This document shows, piece after piece, positions 25,526-37,916 of a DNA stretch of 64,000 nt; the stretch's first letter is position 1, and every line of letters begins with the position of its first letter. This DNA comes from Anisakis pegreffii (Eukaryota > Nematoda > Chromadorea > Rhabditida > Anisakidae). The notes under the pieces were generated by a model. It searched no databases. It was given only the letters and a program-made list of their open reading frames with translations, and was not told the origin of the DNA. A program made the position numbers and the translations under genes. The stretch is from contig JAPYMA010000415.1 in NCBI GenBank assembly GCA_035041965.1, positions 280,171 to 344,170 on the forward strand, written 5' to 3'.

Positions 25526-28500
25526 TATCTGAATAAATTAGTGATGCTGATTGATGAAACTATGAGCATTATGTGCCAGAAATGTATGCAGACAGCAATT
25601 TAGAAGTAACATTAGATGTTGTTGTTCTCGTTTTGCTGATCAAAATTACGTTAGGATTGATCGAACCTTATTTTTTGTTGCCAGCGATTGAGAGTGACAT
25701 CCGAATCGAATGTGCATGGTCGAGCGCTTCATCGATAATACAATTGAAGCAATACCCAATACTAGTGTCTGCTTAAGAAAGCAATCACATTTAAAATTGC
25801 TTTCAAAATTTTCAAAAAAACAGTTGAACTAATTCACTGAAATAACTCAATTTAAGTTCATCATTCAAACCCAGTATTCGTTGATCATAAAGCTTCAAGT
25901 GCTAGAGTTTCAATAGAATCCACCATACCGTGATGTTTGTCATCATACCCAACCGCAAAGTAAAAAAGATTATTCTTAATAGTTACAGCGGAAGAGTTTC
26001 ATAAGCTGAAACTTAAAGTTCGATGATAATTATGAATGGTGCTAATAATAAAGAGATCGTTTGAGTTTCCCTTCGTTTTATTTTTGTTCATTCGATGCTA
26101 CACGCTCTAATTTATGTGCAGACAAGATTATCGTCTGCAGTCATTCAATACGCACCATTTCAATCCATATTTCCACTTTCTTTCGTATTTTCCAAGTAAT
26201 TAAAGAGTCGCCGATAAGTGCTGCCGCTCATATGACAGCACTGCTTATTACTAGTTAAAGCTAATCAGTCTGGTAAATTATTTTCGACTTAATCCCTCCG
26301 TAAATTCCCTTTCTGCTAAATACTTCCGAATACTCAATCTGGTGATGACCACATAAAAATGTGCATAATCGACGCTGTTTCCATCGAAAAACTATCATAC
26401 TGAAGTTTTCAAATCATCATCTATATACTCGTCTTTAAAGCTTTATTGTTTGATTATGTTCTTCGAATGCGCCATTCTTCACTCTTCAATCGAGCATCTT
26501 ATTCACCTTCTTTTCTAATCTCATTTATCGTTCGTTTTGTTCTATGTTCTGATCGCTAACAAGCGAGCAATCACTTACTTACATGTTCGCGTAACTAACT
26601 CGTTCGATCTCAAGGGATTTATTTTCTCAAGGTTTTCTTTAATTTAGATTCACTCATATATTCATTTATTCTTCTCAACCATCATTTCATGTGCTAAATT
26701 TTTATCATTTCCATTCGTTTTTCATTTTGAATCTGTTTCGAATTGATATGTTGATCACTTCATGCTTTTTTCACTTTATTTAGTTCCTTCCACATTCAAT
26801 CCCTCATCCGGAATATCTCTGTATGCAAATCAAGTGTCGCCTACGAAATTATCATTACGAACCGACCGCACCATGGCTGGAGCGTTCAATTAAATTCTCA
26901 CCTCTGTCCTATCATCCATCAATCGATCCTTCAAATTTATTCATCATCAAAAATTCAAAAAGCATCTTATTTCGTTGATTGAATTGCTGAAATAGGACCG
27001 ATTCCACCACATTCCTTGTTCATTTTCACGGAAATCAAGTTTGCTGGCACTTGTTAACCGTTCGACACATTCGACACATTCGACACATTGCCTGTGTCGA
27101 AATGCTCTGTTGGAATGCTCTTCATTGTTACCGTACCTCAAAAGAGCAAGACCGCAACCATTTATATCATGATGCTCCTTTCAATGGTGAAATCGACAAT
27201 CAGTTTATGTGAAAAGTTTGATGCGATTAGATTTGATGTTGAGTGAAGTGATGCAATACGTTAGTGACTATCAAGGAATGTTTGTGATAAGACGAGTGGA
27301 TTAGATGATTTATGGGCAGATGAATTATATCCATCCATATCTATGCGGATATGGATTTTGGGCTATGTGAATGGAGATGTCGAGTGGTGGTGGATGGGTA
27401 GAAGGAGACATGTGCGAGCAGGATACGCGGCTTGCCTGCTGCAACGAGAAAGGAACCAAGCAATCGACGCTCCGTTGGGAATTTTATTTGCGTATCAAAG
27501 CTGCTCGTCTCTATATAATTTTTAAAAAGAGCACATTCATCTATGCGTACATGTACACCAATATTCACACAAATCAACAGCAAATAGGATACGATTCTCA
27601 GATTATTTATTTTAAAAGCTCAAAATGCGTTCAACACAACCATTCATTCCTATTCTCGTCGAATTTCCAAGGATTCATCATCACTGAACGAGAAATCAGC
27701 GCAACATTTCTTCTATAATGTCCTTTTAGGCGACCCTAGAGCGCCATAAGTTTTTGATGGGCATAAATCAAGATTATTGCTCTCTATTTGACCATGTACC
27801 ATGCTCATTTTTTGACTTTCTCATAAGTAATCTTGCTTTCGAGAACATTTTTACATTTTGCCATATCCGCCTTTTTCGAGAGCTTTTGCCTTGGGCTCGT
27901 TGTATGCCAAAAGTTCAGTTGGAAACGAGATTTCCGTCGTAACGCCCAACTCCGCTCTGAATCAAATTGGACGACTTACTGTTGCCAGTGCAAACCGACA
28001 TCTGTGGCTTCATCGTTTCGCTGAGGTTGATGTGGCATTATTGCTTAAAATTGGTGTTTGCCGTGATCGATACAACCGAATAAATGATCGCAAAAAATGA
28101 ATGATTATGCCAATGGCTGGATTTTGTATATAAATCATCAGTGTAGTACTAAATCGCTACCTGAATGAACGGAACGTTGTAAGCGGACCATTTTCTCTAA
28201 AATACACCAACAGGCGACAGGTCCGATCTGCGTATTTTAAGATGACATTATCTATTCGGTCTGAATGCGAATCCACCTTGGAATGAGGTCCGTCGTCAAA
28301 TTTAACTCCATAGAAACTTCTTTTTATTTTCGAACGGATGGTGCCGTTTTCGATCTCCAACTATCGGTAACATATGCATTTTGTGGGTTACGCACACTCA
28401 TACATATGTCGTCTGTCTCGTGAATGATTTGAACCCGTCACTTGAAATATTTCAGTGATACAACGAAATTTACCACTGCACTGAATCCGTATATGTTTTG

Positions 28501-31500
28501 TTTTTGTTATCGCAATGACTCACTCCATGAATTGTTGAGCAGCTGCGGCATGATTAGACGGGAACTGAAATTAGAATTTTAACGAGCAAAAACGAAAATC
28601 GCAAAAAAATGATTGAATTGAACATTGATTCCATAACGGACAATCGCTCTTTCTTATTCTTTCAAAAGAAAAATCGCCTTTCAAAAGATATCCCCGAAAT
28701 GACAGATCGTAAATCATCTCCAATCAATTCGATACCATTCAGTAACGTTCCCTCTTCATTCAGTTATTCTTCAATGACGCGCATCGTGTTGAAGTGACTC
28801 CATCCATGTTGATGACATTTCAGTAGCTATTTTCTGAATTTAATTAACCACTAAATGTCAGAAGATTTTCTGCTGGATATCATTGCAAAATATTGCATCT
28901 TAATAATAATAATCAAATATTGCTCAATGGTTTTTTTTCGCATCTATATTGTTTTGATTGAAAATGTTCGCTTTAGTTGTTCGAGCTTTTAGAGATCAAA
29001 TTGCGGTATGCAATTCGATAATGAGACCAGAAAGTAGCATCGGTTATTTGGCTGCGTTGAGGTTTCTTGCAGATTTAAGCGAAGTGTCGAAATCAGTGAA
29101 AAGATAAAATGCAGTGTATTCAGAGTGAGACTCAACAATATGTTTCATGACATCAGCCAGAATTTAGAGGTTAACAAACAAGATTGGAGCAAACCCCATC
29201 TCCTATGGGATATTCGCTATTCTATGTTTGGATCAATTGCTTACTTGATTAATACGTCATATCAGTGTGCTTGTTTCGCTGATGGAAACGAATTCATTTC
29301 ACTCATCGTGTTCTCCGTTTAAACTTCAGATATATTACGACTTATAATTATCAGTATTTCTTTATTATTATCTTTTAGAAATTTTATCATTATTATTATT
29401 AATGTTATAATCGGTATTACTACTCTTATTGTTATTAATTTATTGTTAAAATTATCATCATTGTTATTGCCATTATTTTTTAAAATTATTCTTATTATTA
29501 CTGTTGTTATTATTGTTATCATTACTATCATTTTCACTGCTACTATTACTACTATCACAATCATTATTCTGAATCATATTCAGAGTGCCTTTATTTCTGT
29601 CACATTCGGATCCGTGATAGATCACGTACTCAACTCCTGTCAGTATCTTATCGAAGGAAAATGATAGATGGATATTTTTAAGCGTACATTCGAAAACTTA
29701 AGAATGTTCATCTCAGTGTTTGTTAGCGTTATGCCATTATCGTTATCCACTGCAACATTCCCATCTTCGTCAATGCAATGATTCAACTGAAATAATAACT
29801 AAATATCCATAAATTATACCGAATTCAGGCACTAAGAAATTAAACAGATTTTATGATTGCTGATAAAATCCACCTTTGATTGTGATTATAGTACTATAAG
29901 ATAGACACTGATTCCATTAATTCCATTGATTCAATCTTATAATATAAATGGTTTCAAACTAAATATTCTTAACTATTATATGAGATAAATAAATCAGAAT
30001 TTTTAAGTGAAGAAACACATGAGTTAACATTTGGAGTGCAAATTTTTAGCAGAAGCAGAAATGAGAGTGAATCAGTGATGTGGTTGAAGTGAACGAGAAA
30101 AATATCACAATAGAACAGAACGATAGCGCACTTAGCAAAATAAGGTACGAGAGTGGCGAGACATCGTATGAATTACACATAAAAATTAATTATGATAGAC
30201 CATGAGAACTTCCGATAACACATTATTCAACACGTTTTCATTTTCAATTGCCACTATTATAAGTCTATTCCGACTAGAATCTTAATTGCCAATCAATAGT
30301 ATGATGAGTTTGCAAGGAAACACCACATCCTGAAGATATTTCGCATGCATCGAACTCGTTATAGCGAAATTTGAATTGTTTGTGCGGTGATCGTTTCATC
30401 GTAATCTTGCACTGGTGATGGATGTTGTTGGTCAGCTATCGTATTTTGAAATGCGCTCATTTCAATTGGCCGTCTTCTTCTTCTCACTTACAAATGATGA
30501 TGTTCAGAAGGATCGCACGCTAACAATAAATGTTTGACAGCGGTTTTGTATTGCAATGGATGTAGTGTTGAGATGTTCACATCCTTATCGCCATAATGAA
30601 CCATTACGGTTATCAGTTGGTACGTTCGTCAGAACCAAATACTTCAGAACATCTTTCAACTAGTTGTGGTTAGTGAAGCAGTTTCATTCGCTTTTTCATG
30701 ATATCAATGAGACTGAAACTCCATGTAAGATTGTTTGATCAACCCAGTGATAATCTTAATAACAATCTCATTTTATTTTATTTCCATGCATATGAATCAA
30801 CTCCAGTGCGATTTTCTTGCAGCATTCGTTCACCATAAACTATCGGGCTTGCATATGAGCATAAGTTAAGAAATGAACGACTATTCGTGAACGATTATCG
30901 TCATCTTCGGTCGTGACAAGTGAAGAGGATGTAATGAGTTCAGACATAAACGTATTGAAATTTAGATGTTGTTTTAATGAGATTGATAAATTAGCACAAA
31001 AACAAACGCAGATAAACAAAACATCTTATTGTTGTTGTTATTGCTGTTGTGTTATGCATTCCATGCGAGTGCGCAGATGGCAAGTTGGTGGTAATCTAAA
31101 TTGAAAGCTCTGCTGCGTTTAATTCCACTTTGCATCTTCCGACAATGATATCGTCAACATCAAAACATTTTCGTTACAAATTACGAAATATTACTGAATT
31201 GAGCCGTCTGTCCTTATTTTGCAAACTTTTTTCTCGCAGCAACACAAATTTCATCGATTCCATCAACACCAAAAATAATGGCGGATTTTAACAGCAACGA
31301 AAACAACAACCAAAAAAACCTCATCAACAACAAAAAATAACGCACGTTATGCAGATTGAAATGTTATCTCCCAATCGGTAGGGACGAGTCTACCTGCAGT
31401 TGTATCGATTAGTAGCGCCGCGTCTTAATCTGATATCCCGAGAGAATCTTTCAGTTATCTAACACGTGCATATCCTTGCGATATCCTCTTATAAATGCAA

Positions 31501-32073
31501 CACTATGACTGACCATTAGCTTGATGCACATTTGTAAGTCTATACATCAATAAGCAGTACAATTACTGTGTCGTTTTTCGTTTTGGAAAAGATTATTTTG
31601 GAGTGGTAAACAATTCAATGGAATTGCGCGCAAATGCGCATGAATATAAGTCATAAATCTTGTTAAAACTAAGCTAAACTTACAGGGCATAGTTTTTTGT
31701 TTTTTTGCTATACACGATATTTTTGCAATCCTTTGAAAGTACATTTTGAAATAATCGCAGTTGATGGATTGATACAGTGACATTGACATTTATTTTGTTT
31801 TTTGAGTGAATCCTTTCGGATGTCCGCAACATTTTAAAAGTATTCCTGAAACGAGAGTGCTTCTTATGAACTTTTGAAGGATCCTGAATTCGTCAATGCT
31901 TGTGAAACGATTCCATTGATTAATTCAGTGGTGTGAATGTTCAATGAACATAAATTGACCGTTCAGACCACCGGATAGATGGATGATCGAAGCAAAGCTA
32001 TGCCTGTTATCCTCACTCATCAGTTGATGACAATATAATTTGCCGTCATATTAAGATGCAGTCGTATTTGCAG
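25526..32073. other. Long gene-poor region upstream of the TWK channel
   Basis: The best coding hint is 26789-26901, after a TTATTTAG acceptor, which reads hydrophilic protein (NPSSGISLYANQVSPTKLSL...) to a TAA and could be a last exon. Other contents are a three-copy 10-base tandem repeat (27061-27090), an ATT-rich low-complexity block (29340-29560), and a short sequence near 30058-30100 resembling the terminal repeat of the element at 53465. The 5' exons of the TWK gene probably lie in the right part of this stretch. Confidence 0.35.
29340..29560. repeat. ATT/GTT-rich low-complexity tract
   Basis: About 220 bases dominated by degenerate TTATTATTG repeats on the plus strand. Hydrophobic open frames on both strands here are by-products of this composition. 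Confidence 0.7.
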
Positions 32074-35000
32074 AAGTGTTATCAAGACCGAACAGTGACT
32101 ATAATGAAGCGCAAAAAGTCAACCATCTCAGTCCGTACCTTTCGGACGATAGTATCGGTGAGCTGGAACAATACGAACTTGAGGATCACGTTTCTGATAT
32201 TCCGCAGTCTTTCGCTCGACGCAATCGAAGGGTATTCAAATGCACTCGGATCATTTTCACTCATTCAATTCCCTTCAGTCTCATTCCACTGAACTCATTG
32301 ATCATGACTCCTAATCTTCTGTTCATATTTGCATTGTGATCACTTCTAACGTTTAAAAGTTTCCGAGAAATCTCGAATTGATTTGTCCGCATTCAATTGA
32401 GATCAAATCGGTCGACTAATTTGCTGTAAAACGATAATGATGAGTTCAGGATGCAGCCCTTTTTACACCCCCAATATGTCAATATGAATCAGATGATACT
32501 GGCTGGGATCATGCCGATATGCTCAGTATGCCTGATAAGGTGAACGATTGATGTTTTTTTTAAATCATAAGTGTAATTTTTTTAAAATCTTAAGTGTAAA
32601 TGAAAAGTAATGAACTGCCTGAAGTTATTATAGCATTTTATGTGTTGAGGCTATTCCGAGAGTTAGTTTGAATTGAAAACTGAAAAAAGCGACGAAAAAA
32701 TACCAGACAACTTAATCAAGTAAAATGAGGATGAATGAGATAAGGAATGGCGAGTGTAAATTTATAAAAAAAAAGAAGTTATTGATGAGCTCAGATCGTT
32801 TTACAGCAGAGCGGATACACAGATGAGTCATCGCAAAGTGATCAGTGCTCTAAAGAGTCCGATGAAGAAAGTAAGCGACGAAAGGGTCTTAAAAAGGTTC
32901 CTGTATAATATTCTAGCAATTTCTCATTCTCATTAAAATTGACGACATCGACAGTAATACTGATATTTGTTGATTATATTGAACGGTTAAAACGTCTACG
33001 AGGAGATATAGCTATTTTCCTGATAATGTAGGGGTTAGCACATTCAAGCCTACCGTACTCTCAGCTTTGACCAGTAACATATCAATTTTTCCACACCAAT
33101 CGATTGAGCAGAATCTCTGCATTCAGGAAAATATACATTTTGTCGGACGATTTTGCTTAGTTGAGGAGATATAGCTATTTTATTAAAGCTATCTCAACTA
33201 ACGCTGAGGTGCTCATTGATATGCATTTGATCACAATAGATCAATGCACAAGTAAAATTTGAAGTCACTTAGATGATAAGGAAAAACATCTTTGCGCAAT
33301 CTAAAATCTGTGCTCTATTCCCTCTTATCACTTGTTATCATCGACAAATGTGTCCAATGTGCACATAACAAAAGAGGAAACTGCTATTGAGCTAAAACTG
33401 TGCAACTTCTCAACAATGTGTCTTCGATCTTTGAAGGTTGGAAGTCTGATTTCATAATTTCGTTTGAGAAGCTGAGAATATCCCATAGAAAACAGGTGGT
33501 GCATGCTGGTTCGATGGAGCTTACGTTTTTCGTGATATTAAGCGACAAGACGGTCTACGAGCGTCCAGGCGCGGAAAAAATGATTTTGAGCGAATGTGAA
33601 AGCATTTTATGACGAATGTGTTCGAAATTTGAGTTAGGAGATGACTGAAGACCAGAGAATATTACATTCAAGACGTTTATATGATGACGAATAGTTGAGT
33701 TTAGTAAAAAAAAAAGAAACGTTCACTGCAATTCATAATGAAGATGACAAATTTGCAGTATGCTAAGTTGATATTGCCGCATGTGGGTCTCGTGTTGCTT
33801 ACATGTGCTTATACAGTAATTGGTGCCTTGGTTTTCTATAGCGTTGAACAGCCACACGAAATGGCCAGTAAACGTCGTCAGGTATGAATCTTTCATTACT
33901 CGATTTGCAGAGTGGTTATACTAAAACGATCATAAATTTGCTGGCTAACTTTTTGAAAGCCGTAAAATGTTTGGCAGAATTCAATCGTACTTAAGGATCG
34001 TTCCGGCTGAAATTTGAACAATTCTAATCGAAAATTTGAAGGAATTCAATCGAAAGTAAAATTTTTTAATTCATAATAATGAACGATAGTTCTATGGCCG
34101 TGACGATGTAATGACTGAGGGTCTCATTTCATCGCATTGATTGCCATCATGAAAAGAGTAGTTGTTTCTTGGATGTTCAAGAAAAAATTGTTGAAAACTC
34201 CGCTCTCAGGTTTTGCCATCAACTTGCAGTTAATACTTAAGCAATAGCTGAATGAAATTGCAGTTGGATATGATCTATAAACGTGAAGATGAATTTGTGA
34301 ATTCGCTATTTACGTTGGCCATGTTGAATGAGACAAGACGTGAGGTATGGACAGAGGTGGCACGTCATCATATGCACAATATGAGTGACCATTTATTTAG
34401 CGCTTTCGAGAAATTCTTTTTAACCTCAGCTGAAGTACGAGCGAATGACACCATTGAGATTTGGTCATTCTCGACGTCAATATTCTTCGCGGTCACTGTT
34501 GTTACAACCATCGGTATTATTACTCTCCTTGAAAATGTTTCATTCCATTTAACATGTGTTGATTATATTATCCGTTATGTATCATCAGATGATTACTTGT
34601 GGTTCTCATACGGGGTAGAATTACCGATTTTGGATAATTTGGAGGTGTCAAGGGTTAATGGAGGGGGTCGAGAATTTAGTATTTCGTGCAGCTGTTATTT
34701 TATGAGAGAATGTCATCGTAAGGGCTTTTTTAACTCGGATATGTGGTTAGTTGATGGCAATATTTTCATATTTTCTGATTATTGTCAGCTCGTAAGGGCC
34801 TAACAGGGTTTTCGTACGTTTTAACAAGGTTTTCATTCTTTTCCTTGCTGTTTCAATCGCTCTCATAACTTTTATCATCAAAATTGTTCTCTTTTGCTAA
34901 TTTCTCATTCATTTCATTCAACAATCAAAGTCAAATTCTCATTCTATCAAATACACTCTATAATTCATCATTCAACTATCAAACGTTGTTGAGCAATAAT

Positions 35001-37916
35001 ATTCGATTGCTGTATTGTTGATTTCGGCTGTCAACACTCGTCAACGTATCTAGTAAATAGTAAAGGCTACATAATGAGAAGTTGTGAAGTGAAATGAGAC
35101 GAAATGAATGAGAAAAACTCATCAATAGAACGGTATTCACATGGAATAACTATGAGAGTGAATACAACACGTCTGAAAAGAATGAGAATCTATCTAAATC
35201 GAAGTGAGCGTGTAATAGACAATAGCATCTCATGCAATCATAGTCGATTGTATTGAGCAACATAACGGTCTAAGAGAAAGCCTAGCCATGTCGGATACCA
35301 TCATGACGCTAACAAGATGTGAATGTAACGGTCATATGAACATAACATATGGTTTTCCATTTGTTCCTGACGTGGAAATAGTAAGATCTTGTAACAGGTT
35401 GGAGTGGGGTAACGGTGGTCTGCCAGATCATCAAAAGGGGTAATGGAGAACCCCAACGTGAGGAACACTGTAGTAAACTGGTACATCACATGCAATTAAA
35501 CACACAATGAGATAGATCTCTTATCAAAGAAACTATTCGAAAGATCTGACCTGAAACCCCTCCTCTTCATTGATCAAGTCTCGTTTCCGTCACATTTTTA
35601 GTGAACATTGGATAGTGTGAATATCCATTCTGCATTCATTTTTGACAAGCAAGTGATGATAGCAGTTTGCAAGCAAAGCAAATTGTTGTGACAATATGCG
35701 ATTCATGTGCAGGTTACGGTAATCCAGTGCCCGTAACGCAGTTTGGTCGAATGATGTGCATCATATTCTCGTTGTTTGGCATACCACTCACTTTGGTCAC
35801 TATCGCGGATATTGGCAAATTTTTGAGTGAGAATTTGATATGGATGTACGGTAATTATTTAAAGTTCAAAGAATACGTTTGCGAGAAACATCGTCACAAG
35901 AAAGCGAGACGCGAACATGTATGTGAAAGGTGCAAAAAACAGGGACTTTCATCGAAGATGCACATCATCGAGGAGCAACGGTTCGTCTCACTATTTTCAT
36001 TCTTTCATTTATTCGATTCCAACTTCATTCAAGACTGTCACCTCGTATTTGATTACAGAGTATCATCAGTTAGGCGCATATTCATCAGTGATTTGCTGAA
36101 TGATTTTTCTCGATAGAGTCATCAGAATATGCGTATCATAAACTTCCAGTTATTTCAATCGATCCGGATTGGGCAATTTTGCAGGATTCCAGCCATGTTG
36201 GTGTTAACGATTCTTGTACTGTACACGGCCCTTGGTGGAGTGCTCATGTCACATCTTGAGCCGTGGAGTTTTTTCACTTCGTTTTATTGGTCATTTATCA
36301 CGATGACAACGGTTTGTTGCGATGCATATCGATAAGCGTGAATGCTCGAGATGTTGTTGAATAATATAAATCAACGGCGATGTTTCTGCTTTTTCTGAAT
36401 TCGTGAATTTTTTAAACAGAAGATTGAGAGAAATTCCAGTAATTGAATTGCTCATTTTTGAAACAATCTGAAGGAGTAACAGTTTCCCATTCAAAAACTA
36501 CTTTTAATGAACATTTGGTGCTGACAGTTGGCGCGTTTTCGCTGATTCTTTGTAAGTGATTTGCTCTCATCTACACTGTGAATTTATCGACTGAACCGAT
36601 GAATTCAAAAGCGCGGAACTCATGCGATTATAAAATCATCGTAGTTTTTCAAAGTGTTAATGAGGTCACATTTTAGGTTGGTTTCGGTGATTTGATGCCT
36701 CGAAGGGACGATTATATGTACATCATTCTGTTATATATAGTTCTTGGTTAGCTTCTTCGGTTCATCATTTGTCCTTGAAACTATTCGAATACATTGTTTC
36801 CTAACAATTCTCGAACAGTATGAGATGTCAGCAACGAATCATCGCGATAAGACTCATGAGATTATAAGGAACAGATGAGCGAATATTGTTGGAATCATGG
36901 GATTGCGTGTGTGAAATGCCTGGTGATTTTGATCGATCAAATGTATCAAACAAATGAAAACATTGAAAAAAACCGAAAAATACTCGATGAATTTATTCTT
37001 ATCATTATTTTTCTCTGAATTTTCGACGAAAGTCTCACTATCAATGCTGAATTAAACTACGAAATTCAACAGGATGCAATTATTGGGCTCACTGAATTTT
37101 TGGATTCGTTCACCGAAATCTCAGCAATCTGAATAGCTGTTGATGCAATTCAGGCTTTCTTTTTCAGGGCTAGCCATAACGACGATGTGTATTGATTTGG
37201 TTGGTGTACAATACATAAGAAAAATACACTATTTCGGTCGAAAGATTCAAGATGCCCGATCTGCACTGGCCGTCGTTGGAGGGAAGGTAGTCATTGCTCG
37301 AACTGTTCTCTGAAATTCATTCTCGAACTACGCACATCTTGAGGCTTTCATATTTTTATGTTTTGGTTCAGGATAACAGAAGTTTGTTGTCTGTTGAATG
37401 AGTCTCGTGATCATAATGTAAATCAACTTGTAACTGAGCATCATCTCAGGTTGTTCTTGTATCCGAGTTATACGCGAATTTGATGCAAAAACGTGCAAGG
37501 GAAACCAGTCGGGATGCGTTCATAATCGAGAATCTTTATATATCAAAACACATTATTCCGTTCATTCCGTCGGACATTCGATGGATCAGGTTACAGCGCT
37601 TTTCTCTCGATTCCATTCATCATCCGCTGTAAATTCCACTAATTCTTAAGTTCTTTTCGAGTCATCTATCTCCGAAGAGATACGATGAGTGTTTTGGAAG
37701 TTTCCAACTGTTTTTGCCATTTTCTAATTGATTTCATTCCTCGTTAGGGCATTTTACTTTAAGATGCAGTACGAGTAGAATACTGAAGATAGTGAATGAG
37801 CAACTTTCAGGTATATTGATCAGAACGCAGAATCGATTTCATCCTCATCGTCAAGTCTTGAGCTGCATTCATGCCGGTTTTGTCATTCTCGATTCAGCAT
37901 ATCTCGCCATGCATGA
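32074..37916 (+). CDS. TWK-type two-pore-domain (K2P) potassium channel
   Basis: A leak potassium channel of the plasma membrane; K2P subunits dimerise and each supplies two pore loops. Exons in consistent phase: 32074-32231, 32450-32539, 32807-32896 (acidic, Ser-rich cytoplasmic N-terminal part), 33759-33881 (first membrane helix), 34264-34513 (extracellular cap and first pore, ending TTIG), 35713-35980 (completes TTIGYGN; second helix; Cys/Lys/Arg-rich loop), 36185-36311 (third helix), 36677-36746 (second pore, TVGFGD), 37168-37286 (fourth helix, then KIHYFGRKIQDARSAL), 37450-37589, and 37811-37916 (Ser-rich tail with C-x2-C-H, stop TGA). The start codon is not located: 32074 begins mid-codon, and an in-frame ATG upstream of helix 1 (at about 33738) could serve a shorter form. 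An alternative last exon at 37748-37778 is also in phase. The tail recalls the TWK-7-like group, from memory only. Confidence 0.93.
33000..33231 (-). repeat. Diverged copy of the dispersed repeat found at the palindrome centre
   Basis: Read on the minus strand this intron segment aligns, with gaps and substitutions, to 56455-56620. Shared blocks include GCTATATCTCCTCAA, a GGTGTGGAAAAATT-like block, a TTACTGG-CAAACTTGAGGGTAC-like block and GGCTTGAATGTG. It also carries two copies of GAGGAGATATAGCTATTTT at its ends (about 33001 and 33162). Confidence 0.65.
37748..37778 (+). CDS. Alternative last exon of the TWK channel
   Basis: After the acceptor CGTTAG this exon accepts the same phase as 37811 and adds RAFYFKMQYE before TAG. 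It would replace the Ser-rich C-x2-C-H tail by a 10-residue end. It could equally be a fortuitous acceptor. Confidence 0.35.

Noticed and set aside
28157..28360. Minus-strand 67-codon frame with charged composition, and plus-strand frame at 27858-28100
   Set aside because: No splice-bounded structure, no family and no neighbouring exons in phase.
29319..29664. Hydrophobic open frames on both strands
   Set aside because: Produced by the ATT/GTT low-complexity tract.
30913..31104. Cys-rich short open frame
   Set aside because: The Cys run comes from a short TTG/TGT simple repeat.
33400..33612. 70-codon open frame between TWK exons
   Set aside because: The flanking exons join in phase without it and no matching splice sites were found.
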